Positions 1 through 13,614 of a stretch of DNA of 64,000 nt are shown here, in pieces. Where the stretch lies: assembly GCA_002205965.3 (NCBI GenBank), contig NADL03000128.1, forward strand, positions 62,001 to 126,000, written 5' to 3'. Origin of the DNA: Kappaphycus alvarezii. Its lineage: Eukaryota; Rhodophyta; Florideophyceae; Gigartinales; Solieriaceae. How positions within the stretch are numbered: position 1 is the stretch's first letter; each line of letters begins with the position of its first letter. The notes beneath the pieces were generated by a model. It saw only the letters and a program-made list of their open reading frames with translations. It ran no database searches and had not been told where the DNA came from. The position numbers and the translations under genes are program-made.

Positions 1-1635
1 TTAAATTTCTTATACCTACTTTAGCAAGAACATATATGTTATACCTATTTTTTTTTCAAATCACCTCTTTTTTGATGTGAAACGTCCTTGTTTTGGCAGT
101 ATTCTATGTAATATTTCTAAAGCATTTTACTCATTCCTGATATTTTGAAGTCATTCTTAGTTAAGAAAAATTGATATCCTCATCGTCTAATAAATTTCCT
201 TTGAAAACATTGAATTGTAGAAATCATCTTCATGGATTAATATTTGAAGTCTTTAATATTTAATTACGTCATAAGAACTGATTTTTTTCTTCTTACTTTT
301 ATTTCTTCCACTATAAGCTAAATTTAAGATATATCGATTACTTGATGGTCGCAAATTAGAAGCTAGCTTTATGATATCACGGAACTTTTAGTTTACAAAA
401 TTTGAACTTATTTTAGTATTTATACCACGAAGAATAGGACAACGTATAAACCCATTGATTTTTTAATTTTCAGCAGATAATTTCTTGAACGTTAGTCTTA
501 GTCATAAATCCCACATTTATCACTTTCGAACACTGTCATGGACTTTCAAACCCCCATTTATATCTTGCAGTTAGTACTGGTCTCTGTGTGCTCACTGTAG
601 AACAGATATTCTACAACAGGTACTAATGTTGAGAAAGTGAAAAAAATTCGTACCCTATCAAAACTATTTGAGTAAATTCGTTTATTTAATTTCCATGGTA
701 ATTTTTAATTGATATGAATCGAATAAAATCCTAAAACTCGAGATAAAAACAGTTTATTTCAAAAAACATTCATTTTCATGTATATAAATAACCTTTTTTT
801 CAGACACTGAGACATACTTCCAAACACGTTAATGATGCATCAAATGATTTGAAATTTATTATTTTACTGCTCGTATGCGTTTTAAAAGGTTTGATAGTTT
901 TTTAAAATAGTAATTATGTAGACTTTTCAATTAGTTTAAAAGGCAAACGATCTGTAAACCAAAATATTAGTTAGAAAAGGCAAGTAAATAAGCAAACATT
1001 CATTAATGATTTATGGACAGAAAAACGAAAAACTTTAAAAATTAAAGCAAACGGGAATATCGTTTCAATTACTTAACAAGTAAAGAGTAAATTGCTAGAC
1101 AAATAAAATTACCCGTTATATCAATATTTTCTATTCTAGTAGCGCTGTGCTTTTTTTAAAAAGCGAAATACGGGGAGGTCAAACTTGAAACTGAATATTA
1201 AATTATGATACATTTTAAGTTACCAAGGTTTCAGAATGATTAACCTGTTTCCTTTTGTATGCGTATTTTCTTTCAATCGTAAAATATACTAATATATATC
1301 CTATTTAAACTTCTAGGACTTTTTACAACGACCTAATAGCATTACTTTTGTGACTTGAAGTGAGATTCGAGAAACAAAATGAGTTCATTGTACAAAATCG
1401 TATTTTCTCGCACGTAAAATATCCTCAATCATCTGTTATTTTGAACTCAAATTTAAAAACATTTTCCTGTATTTATCCAAATATTATGGAAAAGATTTTA
1501 AAAATGTATCATGTTCATGTCTTGCATAAACATTTACATATCAGTCTATCTATTTTTACCTACTTCTGTTCATGAAAATAACTCTTATTGAAAACCAGCG
1601 ACAACGTTATGGTATGAACATTCTCATTTTTTTAG
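1..1635. other. AT-rich stretch, no gene recognised
   Basis: Strongly AT-rich sequence with short random open frames only; the longest (1360-1575, plus) has no recognisable domain and a composition like translated AT-rich DNA. No RNA gene or repeat was seen. Confidence 0.6.
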
Positions 1636-1793
1636 TATTGAGATGTGAAATATGTGAATTTAATTCAATATAATGCGGTGCGATGCTTATATTTGGAGCG
1701 GATTCAAACAGAAGCAGTATGCAGTAAGAATTTTTGTCTGTATGCACCAGGAAATCCTTATTATTCAGCTCATCATGAGCATATTTTGAACAT
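1636..1793 (+). other. candidate internal or first exon
   Basis: A short island bounded by an acceptor-like T-run plus AG (1634-1635) and a perfect donor GTAAGT starting at 1794. Two frames read through it. One, open from 1642, ends on a TAA formed inside the donor and includes CLYAPGNPYYSAHHEHILNM. The other starts at the ATG at 1672 and gives 38 codons beginning MRCDAYIWSGF. The two cannot both be right, and a TGA at 1639 blocks the first frame just after the acceptor. No family was recognised. It may be a gene fragment or chance in AT-rich DNA. Confidence 0.2.
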
Positions 1794-1799
1794 GTAAGT

Positions 1800-4096
1800 A
1801 CAGACTATTTTAATATTTGAGCAACCAAGAGACTAGTCTATAGTAAAAAAAGTAAGGCATCATTATGATTTCAAAGATTCATATTCTTTTTTAAAAAATA
1901 GTACATTCACAAGCAAGAAATAGTTCCAAAACCAAGTGCGAAGTTCCAAGTTCTCGGTTAATACTAGGGACTGTACCTGTCAAAATAAATCTGTATGCCA
2001 CAGTAGAAGACAACTTTTGAGATAGAATACGTGCGACGATGGTTTTAAAGGCGGGGAAACGAAATTAGACAATGATTTAACTGAAAGTGACAGCCTTTGA
2101 GGCGTTTTTGAGCTTCCGCGCCACACGCGCGTAACGCTATTATTGCAGAACCTGGAAGAACAGAAACTTAATAAAAACAAAATCTGTCTCGTTTTGTAAT
2201 CCTTGTACTGGAGTCAGGTATGCGGACAGCTTATACAGACCGGAGTTAAGCGCCCTCGCGACCACTCAGCTTTGCTCCCACTTCTCGATACACCACAAAC
2301 GTGAGCTGGAGTAAAGGTATTCCAACAGAAACTTGAAGGTATAACTTCCCAATCGCGACCAGTGTCTTCCCACGGTGTTGGTGAATGGTCATGGGGCCCA
2401 TCATCGAAAAAATGTTCGTGCACGACTCGGGACCGTTCGGAAGTGTAATTGAAAGTGGACATTTACTGCTATGCGGACTTCTCAATGTGTCCGTTGCCTA
2501 ATGCAATTCATATTTGTCAAGCAGGGAAACGCTGACTGTTGTTGCAAGTACTTTGAATACATTAGAATGAAAATGGGCGATTTGTGGTACATGCTGTAGT
2601 TAAATAGGACTAGCTATGAGGTAAGGGACCAAATCCAGAGGGTAGAACATCAGTCACACTAACCAAAACAGTAAACTACTGCCGACTCAGGCTATAGTGT
2701 GCAGCTGATGACCACGCAGTCTAAACGTTGTTGTTAAACACAAGCAATTCATCTCTTTCTCAATTTGATTGGCCTCGAATCAATCAATAACCTTCCTCGT
2801 TTCAGTCCGATATCATTCCGACATCTCTCGCGTACGTTGAATGCTATGTTCACATGCCATGTGCACTTGACCGATCGAGTGTCATGCAACCATTTAGCTA
2901 ATTAAAAGAACAAAAAAAACAAACTAAGATGACCATACAGTATAGTGTACGTTTTCCCACTGTCCCCAAGTAAATACCCTTGTAACGCCAACTAAAGGTG
3001 ATATATTGACGTTATTTTGCCATTTCACCAACCATAGGGCGTAGAAACTCTGGTATGTTACTGCTGAGAAACAAAAATCTGGTACCCTTTATCTGAAAGC
3101 TTTGTATTCCCCCCTGGTTCGATATTAATTAAATAAAATAGAAAAGTTTTTTCACATTCTTTCGTCATCTGACTGATTTTATTGCTGGACAAACACTGAA
3201 TGATTTCATTGTTATGGTGGGTTAAAAATTTCGGAAAATATCTAAACTTTCAAAAACTTCATTATAAGAGGTACTAAAAACATTTCTCTCGATAAGAATT
3301 ATGGAATCAAGAATTTAATTTTCAAGTTAAATTGGGACGTTTTTGAGAATTGCATTCTTGTTTAACAGTCGTATTTACCAAACACTACTTTTGTGTTTTA
3401 CATTTTTTGTTTCAGTATTGGTATTCTACAAAGCTTCAGCAGCATTTCAAAGATGAAAACTACACATTTCTGTCACGTTGGAAGCATTTATCGAATTGCA
3501 TTGCATGAAATATATTTTAAGTTTTCTTCGATACATTTTCGTATCCAATTAAAAGATCAGTTTCCCTTCCAGCTGAATAGCCAAACATACTAACGATTAC
3601 GAACTATTACACTATTTTTTGGTAAAATTGTCGAGAAGTAATTGTAAGGTGTTTTTTCTTGACACACTCTTAGAAAATGTTTTCGAAGCAATTAAACAAA
3701 AAAAATTAATTCAAAAATCATTGGAGATTTTCGAAACAATATTGTGAGGCTCAGTTAACTGAATCCTATAAGATCCCAGTTGTAGTGGAACCAAACAAAA
3801 ATAAGAAATTGGCTGTTTTATACATATTTTGATTCTTGAAGTATCAGTGCTAAGCAGAAGAAATCAGAATATAATTCTATGTCAATGTTTTTTAAATTTT
3901 TTTCAGTAGCAGAGATCTTTCTCAAACACATTACATACCTTTCAACAGTACTGATACCTATATATACACACATCATAATTTGTGAAGCTTATCTAATTTT
4001 ATAGTTAAGCTTTCTTCTGGGAAAAAGAAGAATTCTCAATCGCGTTTTTGTACGCCTTCATATTTTTTATTCTCTGCTTTAACAAATTCAATTATT
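1800..4096. other. mostly AT-rich intergenic DNA with a GC-richer island
   Basis: Nothing recognised. Bases about 2090-2720 are less AT-rich than their surroundings and carry overlapping minus-strand open frames (2214-2462 and 2246-2485), which suggests an old inserted element, but no motif identifies it. The remainder up to the kinase gene looks like plain AT-rich DNA. Confidence 0.45.
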
Positions 4097-4117
4097 CCCA
4101 AACGTATATTGTTTGGG
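4097..4117. promoter_or_regulatory. 7-bp inverted repeat just upstream of the first kinase
   Basis: A perfect inverted repeat CCCAAAC-N7-GTTTGGG ends 18 bases before the start codon of the kinase at 4136. It could be a dimeric protein-binding site or a small hairpin in the 5' leader. No matching palindrome was noticed before the second kinase. Function is inferred from position only. Confidence 0.3.
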
Positions 4118-4135
4118 AGGCATTTTTAAGCCAAT

Positions 4136-5065
4136 ATGGAGAGACATCGCCATCGAGGCCGGTATGACCAAAATGTGGGGAAGCCATCTAATCGGCGTTC
4201 CGGGCGAGGAGGATCAGATCCTGAGGTGTTTGTAATTGATAATAGATGGGAAGTTCATCAAAAACTGGATGCGGGTTATAGTGGACAGGTACATCAGGGT
4301 GTTGACCTTGTCAAAAAAAACGAGGTAGCGATTAAAATTGCCAAGCCGAATAGAGATGGTCAGCTTAGAACAGAGCATAAAGTTTATTTGGCGCTCCGCG
4401 ATAAGTTCGGGGATCATCCAGGGTTTCCGAAGTTAATTCATTTCGGAAAACACAACCGACAAGCAGTTCTTATTATCAAGAAGCTTCGGTCTTCTCTTGA
4501 CACTGAGCTGGCCAGGTATAAATCTCAGTATAGGACATATTTTCCTCTGGATATTGTGAAGAAAATTGGAAGACAGGTTCTTAGACATTTAAGAGATTTG
4601 CACAGAACTGGGTACATTCACATGGATGTAAAGCCAAACAATATAATGACTACTTCGACCACCGGTTGGAATGTATGTCTTATTGATTTTGGATTTTCAG
4701 CTCCATATAAAGACAAAAATGGCTATCATTATGAGTATAATATTTTTAATGGAACCGCTTCGATGTCTGCCTATTCATCTGTGAGCCAGCTATCCGGATC
4801 AAACATTGGACGAAAGGATGATCTTGAAGCTTTGGGATATGTTCTCGTATTTCTTTTCAAGAAGAAGAACAGATGGCCGGACAATGTCCTTGAATTTAAC
4901 ATGGATAGAATTTCTAACGATGTAAAGAAGTCTGTTCAAAGATTTTCACTTAGCAGTTTTTGTAGTGGAATGGGAAGTTCAATGGAGCAATACTTCAACT
5001 ACCTTTGGGGACTTAAGTTTTATTCACGGCCGGACTACGATCTCTTAGAATCTTTTCTTAGATGA
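4136..5065 (+). CDS. casein kinase 1-like protein kinase, catalytically complete
   Basis: A single uninterrupted 309-codon frame encoding a Ser/Thr kinase domain of the CK1 type after a basic 30-residue leader rich in Arg, His and Gly. Visible landmarks: a glycine-loop region near residues 44-58 (LDAGYSGQVHQG, an imperfect P-loop); the VAIK lysine at K67; helix-C glutamate probably E80; catalytic loop IHMDVKPNN at 161-169, with D164 and K166 present but HRD changed to HMD; DFG as DFGF at 184-187; and the CK1-typical activation region, where GTA (206-208) and GRKDDLEALGYVL (225-237) match the RRDDxESLGY signature of the family. The domain ends at about residue 308, so there is no regulatory C-terminal tail. 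It should transfer phosphate from ATP to Ser/Thr of unknown substrates. The first ATG of the frame was taken; no introns are needed. A paralogue lies at 13615. CK1-superfamily assignment is firm; substrate and location are unknown. Confidence 0.9.
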   Translation: MERHRHRGRYDQNVGKPSNRRSGRGGSDPEVFVIDNRWEVHQKLDAGYSGQVHQGVDLVKKNEVAIKIAKPNRDGQLRTEHKVYLALRDKFGDHPGFPKLIHFGKHNRQAVLIIKKLRSSLDTELARYKSQYRTYFPLDIVKKIGRQVLRHLRDLHRTGYIHMDVKPNNIMTTSTTGWNVCLIDFGFSAPYKDKNGYHYEYNIFNGTASMSAYSSVSQLSGSNIGRKDDLEALGYVLVFLFKKKNRWPDNVLEFNMDRISNDVKKSVQRFSLSSFCSGMGSSMEQYFNYLWGLKFYSRPDYDLLESFLR

Positions 5066-8000
5066 ATGGAGTGCGGCTTAAATGCTAGCTTCAAAGGGGA
5101 AAGGTTTTTTTAAAAACTTTTCATAACCGATATTCACTGTCCTCAAAGCTTATATGGCGCTTTGATATCAAAACAAACCTGAATAACAATTTTTGAACTT
5201 CTTTCAAATATAATTTCAGAGATATATTTAAATAGCTCTCCGTATCTTTATTCCCATATTACTATACTTTCCTAACAATTTTGCTTTTGAAGAATATGAA
5301 AAGTTAATTCTGGGTGATATGTATTTCAAATTTTCTTTCAATTTTTACTGGAAGTAGTTATTGCTAAGTAGAGTAAAAAACTGAATATAATATAGTGTTA
5401 CAGTAACGTTCATGGTTACACGATTTTAAAATGTTTAGGATCATTCATCCTCTATTGCTACATCATAATCTGCCGTAGCCTTCCAGGTATTTACTAGAAG
5501 ATCCAATAGCCATCCTCCGACCTAATTAATTACTGCTTGGAAATCCTCTAAATTAGAAAAATATAACAAGGAACACACACATGTTCTCCCAAAAAAAAGT
5601 ATTATTTTCGGTATATCATATTTGGGGATGAAATCGGTGAAACCTTTCTTTTTCCATATATAAAATATAATCTGTCAAAGTACTCAGCTTTTGGTCTTCT
5701 TATAGCGAGCTATGCTTTGAGACCTCGTTTCGACACGATATATGTACTATTTAGAAAAGCGATATTTGTATTAATTAACCCTACGAGTGATATACTACAG
5801 GTATTTTATTTTTTGATGTATTGAACCCTTTCTTTTTCCATATTTATCTTTTTCCATCACTAAGAAAGTAAAAATATTTACTGGGCAAAAATGAGACCCT
5901 AGATATCATAACTATCGTTTTTAATTACAAATGTCTTCCTTTTACCAGTTGGACACTTATGTCAATCCTACCAACTTTCCCACATCTTGCTTGACGAGTT
6001 TTCTGAGGAAAACCTGCTCCTTGATATTCATAAAAAAATATTCCTATGAAAAGAAAGAATGACATATAAAAAAAAGAAAACACAAAAATACAAAACGAAT
6101 AGAAAATTTAAACTTTAAACATTTTTCCATGCTATGTGTGATAATAAAATTCTAATATTTTTTGTTTCATCTGCTCTGCAAACACGTTCATTCGAATAAT
6201 TAAGGTTCTTCGAGCTTTTATCTTGATTGATTTTTTTACAAGCTTCCAGCTTTAATCGTGATCAATTATTCTATAAGCTTCCAGCTTTTATCGTGATCAT
6301 TTATTTTGTAACAATAATTTGCACTAAACAAAACCTTATTTCTCTTTTTTATTACTCATTTTACCCAGTCCTCGGAGAAAATGTAGTTACAGCTATTTTA
6401 ACATTACTGTAACCTGTGCAGTCACACTCAATTTAGCAAAGGTTTACTTAAATAGAGAGAAACATTCGAGCTCAGTAAAGTGAAATGAGTACAAAGAACT
6501 AGCTACACTATGAAGACATGAGAGATGAGAAAAAGCTTTTAAATTTTCCTGTATTCATCAATTTCAGTTGAAAAATAAATACGACTGAACAAATGAATTA
6601 CTTGTACAGAGTTGGAAAATGTTTCTTGAAATATTGGAATGACAATCGAAATTTAACTCAACTGTTTATTTATGGCTCGAGTCTTTATAGTTAGAAAGGA
6701 GGGCTCATGTAAAATTAATATTAACAAAAATTTATTTTTGATCCATCTGAGTATCGGAATGTAATCTCCATCAACAATAGTTTTTAGTCATTTTTATCGA
6801 ACGAAAGAGTTGATAATGTGAATGAACTGAATCTTTTATCACCTTCAATTCTACTTTAGGCTCCATTTTAGACTCCAGAATTGAGTATTCAGACAAAGAG
6901 TCGGCTTTAAATAGATTCTGCGTAGTCATCCGTCAAATGCAATATTTTTAGTTGCATTTTACGCCACGCACACATCCACATGTGGACTACCTATGAGAAA
7001 TTTCTACTTTGCATTTTCAAGCCCGAGGCTGGTTCTGTCTTTCAATAGCCATCTTTACCTATTTGCAGTGATTTAGAACAAATAGTAAGCCCATAACAAT
7101 ATTTAGTATTTTTTTGGCTGTTCGGGAGCTTTGTATAGTAGGAAAACCAAAATCTATAAAAATACCAAAAAAGAGAAAAATTATTGGCATCAAGTTTACT
7201 CCAGGTATCTGCTTAGCTTTTTGATTCTCAAAAATACAGAAAAAGTCCTAGAAGAAATTCAACCCATACAATCCTGATTTTAAAACTTAATGAAAGCAAA
7301 TTAGCGTAATGGAAAAGATCGAAGTAGGCAACTCGGAATTAAAATGGAATATTTCCTTTCCCTTAACAAAATCCAGAGCTGATTTCATATCCGATTGTAT
7401 TAAATGGTGAGCTACAGACAAGATTTGTTCGTAATTTATCATTTCTAGAGCCAGAGTTAATCATTAAAAACATGAAAGTTTCCTAAAACATTGAAGACAG
7501 CGAGTGTACACGAGTCTTAAAAGTTTTTTATCTTCATTTTTTTTGACATATATAGTTTAATTGTATTAACGACAAATATATGCTATCTATAGTAGCTTGC
7601 CTGTATAAGGAATTGTATCAATACTTAATGCTAGTAGAAATTTCGGAACAGGACTATTATATTTTTTAAATGAAATTTCAGTATTTATACACAGGAAACC
7701 CCAGCTCCTACGTTAGATAAATCTCAGATGCTTTTTTTGGCGATTAGTGCAATTAATAAATATTGATATAATTTAATGTGCAATACCTCGACAGTTAACG
7801 TTTTTTAGAACATATGCAACGAAAATATGGTTTCAGTAGTCTCAGAGGTACTCCAACGGCTTCGATGCTTAATTGAAAGTACGTTAAAACATCAATAAAG
7901 TTTCTTTCATTACGAAAAGGTATGAATTAAGGTTAAATAAGTGAAAAAGTCGTCTAAAGTCACTGTAATGTAGCGGATAGCTCCACTTTTGATTTTTACA

Positions 8001-11000
8001 GGGTGGATACGATGAGAAGGAAAAAAGTAAAAAATAATTCTAGCTTCTACTCAATCTAATTTCGTGTTAGTGAAAAAAATGAGCAGAAAAGCATTAAACG
8101 AAATTGAGAGACCATAATAGGATTTAACTGTAAAAAAAAGTAATACGTGAAACACAAAAAAATCAGCCTTAAAGCAGATAAGAAACTCAATGACATATCG
8201 TAAATGTATGTTTGGCTATTTACGTAGATATCTGAGAGAACGTAAAGGAAATTTATGGAAATCAATATATTCTTGAATTAAATCTAAAATAAGACTTTTG
8301 CTTTATCTAAAATCAATTTTACGATATTCTAATTTTTTACGACCAAAAATTTACTTTCTCGCCTGTTTTAAGTGAAACAAAAGTAAAAAATTTCAAATAT
8401 TTAAGAGTACTTCCATTTTCATAATAGACACAAAACTAAAGTACGAACGCTAACTAAATTCCCTCCAAAATTCCTTATTTATATACCATTCTCGTTTCCA
8501 ATCGATTTCGGGGTCAACTTAATTGTATGTATCATTTCTTTAAGACTGTTTAATTTAGTCTAAAAATTTTCAGTTACTCAACATTTGAGATCCGCAAATA
8601 TCCGTTACCACTTTATAACATTATAATCACTTATATTTATTGACAATCTGAAATAAAGCCAGGAAATTGAAAGATATTTTTGATAAGATTGCGAACAAAA
8701 ATGTGACGGAAAACACATAATCCCAACGAACAGCGAAATGCACTGCGGTGTAGAGAGTAAGTGACTTGTTATTTCGAAACTTGAAGTAGAAGTTTTAAAT
8801 GTTATTTCTGTTGACTAATATCAGAAAGGAATTAAAGGTTAGGTGTTTGAAAATTCTTATATCCGCATTTTAAGTCCCATGTAAGGTCGTAATCTCTGAA
8901 AGATTTTCTTATGAACTGAACGAATATTAGCTACAATCTGGAGAGCATCGGAAAAAAGAGTCATAATAGTAAATAAATAGTGCCGTAAAGCTGAAAATCT
9001 CTTGAATGTTTATAAGTGTCCTAGTTCTACACTTCAAGGGGCCTTAGTTATATCAAAAAATGCAATCGCAACTATACGTGCTACCATAGAGATACAAAAG
9101 ATCTAAAGGACAATTTCTAGCATTAAACATGGGTTCCACAAACCTAATCTTCAGATTAAAGTTTGTCAGTAAGCGAAAATGTTTTGAGTAATTATTCTAA
9201 GAGGTAAAACAGAAGCTCAAACAAAAGAAATTTAATAAGTTAAATCGAAGCTTCAGTCTAAGCCCAAGGGCATCTGGAAATAAAAATTAAAGGAAAATTT
9301 TCAGGTAAGCTATTATAAGTCTAGATATTTCGGCCATATTTTGTAGTATTGTGTACATAGAGAAGATAAACTTCAAAAAGAGCATGGGATCGAAAAATTT
9401 GTGGATACAAAGAAGTGAACTTAGACTTTTTGTTAGAGCTTTAAATTTGGAGAGAAGAAGAGAATAATTATTCTTTCTTAAAGTAAGAAAGAACGTAGAA
9501 GGTCAAACAGATCAAATACACTCTTGAAATGATTTCGATGTGCATAAAATATCAAATTTATAATATACCGTAGCGGACGAATTCTAGATGAGTTGTGAAG
9601 GTACGGGATTTTGACAGTATCAATACCATAAAATGACTCAAAAAAGAATTAATTCACTGGTTGATACCATATAGAAACCTATAACTTTTCGCATACGTTG
9701 CTGCGAGAGTTTCCAGTTAAACGTATCATTGAATTACAAGTCTCAAGACCTCCAAATAGTTTTCTCTTATTGTTATGAGTGGTACAACATCAAAAAAGCC
9801 GGAACGTTTTCATAGCTACTTAATGTATTGTTTCTTGAAGTGTAGGAGTCTAATAATAACACATTTGGATATGAAATAAACAAAAAATATACATATTTTT
9901 AAAGCATCGTTGAACAAAAAGGAGAAATATTTACTTCTCTTGGGAGACCATTATGATTATATACTTTGCAGAAGCGACAGCGAGCAAAAAATCATTTAAT
10001 TCAATGAGTTGGAGATTTTCCGATGAGCTTTTGTCCAGTATGGAATGTGAAGATGTCCTAAATCACGATTTATAAGCTTTCATGATTCTAAGAACGGTAA
10101 TGAGATGAAGTATTTACGAAAAAACATTTCTAACCACTCATGAGTAAAATGATGTATCTATAAAACACTAAAAATCAAATATGGAACCAAAAATGTCAGT
10201 AAAAAGTTCATTAAATTTTTAAAGGTCCAATACAGACTGAAAAATTTCATTCAAATATGTTTGATGTAGACCTTGTATATCTATATTATGGTATGAAAAA
10301 ATAAAACGAATAAGTAATGATACTCAGTTACTAACTCCGTCATATTTTGGAAATAACTTTTGCTGCATTCCTCTTGATGATGTAAAAAACTTAAGTAAGT
10401 CATTATAGTAGACTGCAGAGGTTGGACAGGAAATGCTATTTGGTGTTTGATCATATTACCGTCCTCACAATTGTAACTGGCAAATCTTTAAACGTGACAG
10501 ATCTTTGTTATATCTCCTACGGTAAATTCAATACGTGTGTGATTGACAGTTTGCACTAGTTGATTGCTTAATTCCAAGCAGCTTTTGAGCCTATATCATA
10601 ATTTCGGTAAGAAGTCTCCAGTGATACCTTCGAGTAGAGACCAGCAAGATCTCATATTAAGTAGGGGGCCGCATAATTTTTGCTTATCTTTGAAATATTA
10701 GAAATGGAAGGAGAAGAGGGCATTCTTCTTGACTTAAATCCATTAAAAAGCTTAAAAAAAATTAACTCCATTATTATGAAATATCTCAACCTGAGCGACT
10801 TCGCTAGGGCCTATTCAAAACATAACGTTTTCTTCATTAGTTTGCGGTGTCTAATTTCTTTGTTATATTTGTTCAATACTTCCTGGAATTATAAATATGA
10901 GTATTTCTTCACATATGGCCTTTGCTGCACCAAGTGATTCCTGTGTTACCTTGCATCAATTTGGTTTTAGTTTTAGTACAAACTAGTAAAATTTTCTTAT

Positions 11001-13614
11001 GAAAATTTCATAAATGGAAATTCTAATGGGCATATAAATAGTTATACATGGTAGAGAGTACGATTAGAGAAATTATTAGCAGTTGGTTATTGGAAGTCAT
11101 TTTGCATGAAAAAATATAAAAAGCTACATTTTTACTCTTTTTTAACAGAAAGATTAGATTTTAACCTAATACTCGAAAATCAAATCGAGCAAGCAGATGA
11201 AATCCATGGAAATTTGAAAATGATAGCAGCCGCGAGATATTTTAAACCTTACGCTTCTAATATCAGGGCATAGAACGTTTTTCACAAACTAACGTATCTG
11301 TACCGCACATTACATGTATTTGAAGAGTAATCAGTTGTACATTAAGAAAACTATCATAGTCTACCAAAATAAGTGATTCTAGTAAAGCATTATCGTACAT
11401 CTCCTGAACTCAATAGTAGCTTGTTTTACTCAGTATGACGATGATAATGTACTGCAATGATAGCTTTCAGCTACAAATTAGCATTATATAGTAACCCTTG
11501 AATAAAAAAATCATGAACTGATTCGGTACTGAGAGATTAGTTCAGATTTAATTCCTTCTTTTCTGCAATCTGGTTGAAACAAGTTCTGCTGGAGTGTCAA
11601 CATTTAGATTTTCTATATATTTTCTAATCCATTCTTGTAAGTATATAAATGTTTTAGTGAAGAATGTTTAACTATTTTCCCATCCAGATGATTTGGTAAA
11701 ATATTTGCGCTTATGTTAAGCCCCTTGAGCCAAAAAAAACTTACCTTTCATCTTTCAATGCAAATTAATGGCTTTACAGGAAATAATACAGTTTAAGAGA
11801 AAAACAGCACGAATATAAGTTTAGCTTCACCCAAGGGCGGTGAGTAATGGTTTCAAATGAGTAGCACCTCCATGCACTGGAAGGATAGATAATTTGAAAA
11901 CACATGCTTTTCCCCTACCAGCTTGAAAAATTTCTCTCCGCAACAATATCTTTTCCAGCCCGAAAAAAATCGACCCAAACACACTGAAATTTTAGCATCA
12001 ATATCATCAACAAATAATTAGACGCGCTCTCCCTTCGTCTGATTTTTAGGCCGATCCACCTGCTACGGAGCACATCTACAATCTAATGGAAGATAAATAT
12101 GTTTACCACATGCCCATAAAAATCCAAATAAATCAAAACTCTCGCACTTCAGCCTACTTAAGCACGATGTTCCTTGACATTAGCTCGAAAAGAACGCATT
12201 TGGAACTGATACCTCCGTAATTAAAGCACTATGAGCAGTACTCACTCAATAGTAATCTATTGATACCTTCTACTCAACTACTACATTGCCTTTATTTTAT
12301 ACGCGAAAATTAGGTGAATACCTAGGTGGTATCCCATGCAATAATTTCTAATGTCTTGGAAAACATACCTGTACGACGTCTCATATTTTTGGTGGCAATA
12401 AAAAATTCAGTCTGAAAAGTTTTTTCTATCTCCAAAATATTAGAAACCGATGTCAGATATCATAAAATTTGTGGATTAATTTATTCTCTAAATAAACTGA
12501 AAAAACAAATCAATGTACGTGCAATTGACATAAAAGGTCGGGTTCCTGTAAAATCTCTAATCTTTTCTTATTTATATAAGGTTAACAAGCATCTAAATAT
12601 GTCTACTTCGGAAATTGCCTAAGGCCTAAATTATAATACGTTATTGAAGATAAAAAAGCAAAATTAAAAAAAGGTGCAATTAATATGAAAAACCTGGAAG
12701 TAAGAAATGCATCATGTAAAATATTTAGGAAATGTGATAGCTACCACCATATGAGGAAGTCATTAGTGTTCCGAATGCTTCCTTCAAAATTAAACGAGTT
12801 TAAAATTTCTGTAAGTAAACTTAGTTTACACAGCATGATTTTACTATACACAGACTAAGGAAGTAAATTTTTCTAATTCGAGTAGTTTTGAGCAATTTGT
12901 TGAAATTATGTTTTGGTGACTACTTCCAGCTGAAAATTAAACCTGCAGGGAATTTATATGATTTAAATCATAAAATAATCATAACAATTTTCGATAAATA
13001 AACAAATACACACAGGGAGGAAAAGCTTATTTAAGTACCCTTACAGGAAACTCATAACTTCCCTTTTGATTGAAAAACTTTGAAGCATCCAGCAATCGCA
13101 ATAGTCGCAGTGAATCAACCTACTTTCTATCAAGTACGTTTATAATGAAAGTCAGAAGTATCTAGACTTCTTGAGGTTTAGAAACAAGAAATTGTAATAA
13201 TGAGTTTATGAGTAAATATTGAAATGGGCTTCCCGTTTGAAAAAATCTATATTTTACCTTCCACAATATTTGCTGGAGTCAAAACTCAAATAGCCGTCTT
13301 TTTGAAAATTTAATATCCTATTATTAAGAGTATAGTTAGATCTAGGATAACGAATAAGTATTTATATAAGCTTTTGCGAATTAAATCTTTCAATATCAAC
13401 GTATTGGGGCTATTTAAAGTGTTCAGTATTTCAAGAGGTGGTCAAATATATTTGTAATGATATTTTCAGGTTCAGAAATTTTCATGTGCTGTATTATTTC
13501 AGAAAATTCATATTCACTCAAGAAATATTTATTTGCAGTTTGTTACCAATTGCATACAATATTTTTTGTAAGTAATATCATAAAACTAATTTCTTCTATT
13601 CATTTGAGTATTAA
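5066..13614. other. 8.5 kb AT-rich intergenic region between the two kinases
   Basis: No gene, RNA or mobile element was recognised. Short open frames here (for example 6227-6412, 8056-8265 minus, 10680-10937 and 13457-13714) are rich in Phe, Ile, Leu and Tyr as expected from translated AT-rich DNA. Bases 10,140-10,680 read on the minus strand show weakly protein-like stretches broken by stops and could be a very old transposon, but nothing identifies it. Confidence 0.5.

Noticed and set aside
10140-10940. Possible Tc1/mariner relic on minus
   Set aside because: Stretches look protein-like in places, but no helix-turn-helix or DDE motif could be followed for more than a few residues.
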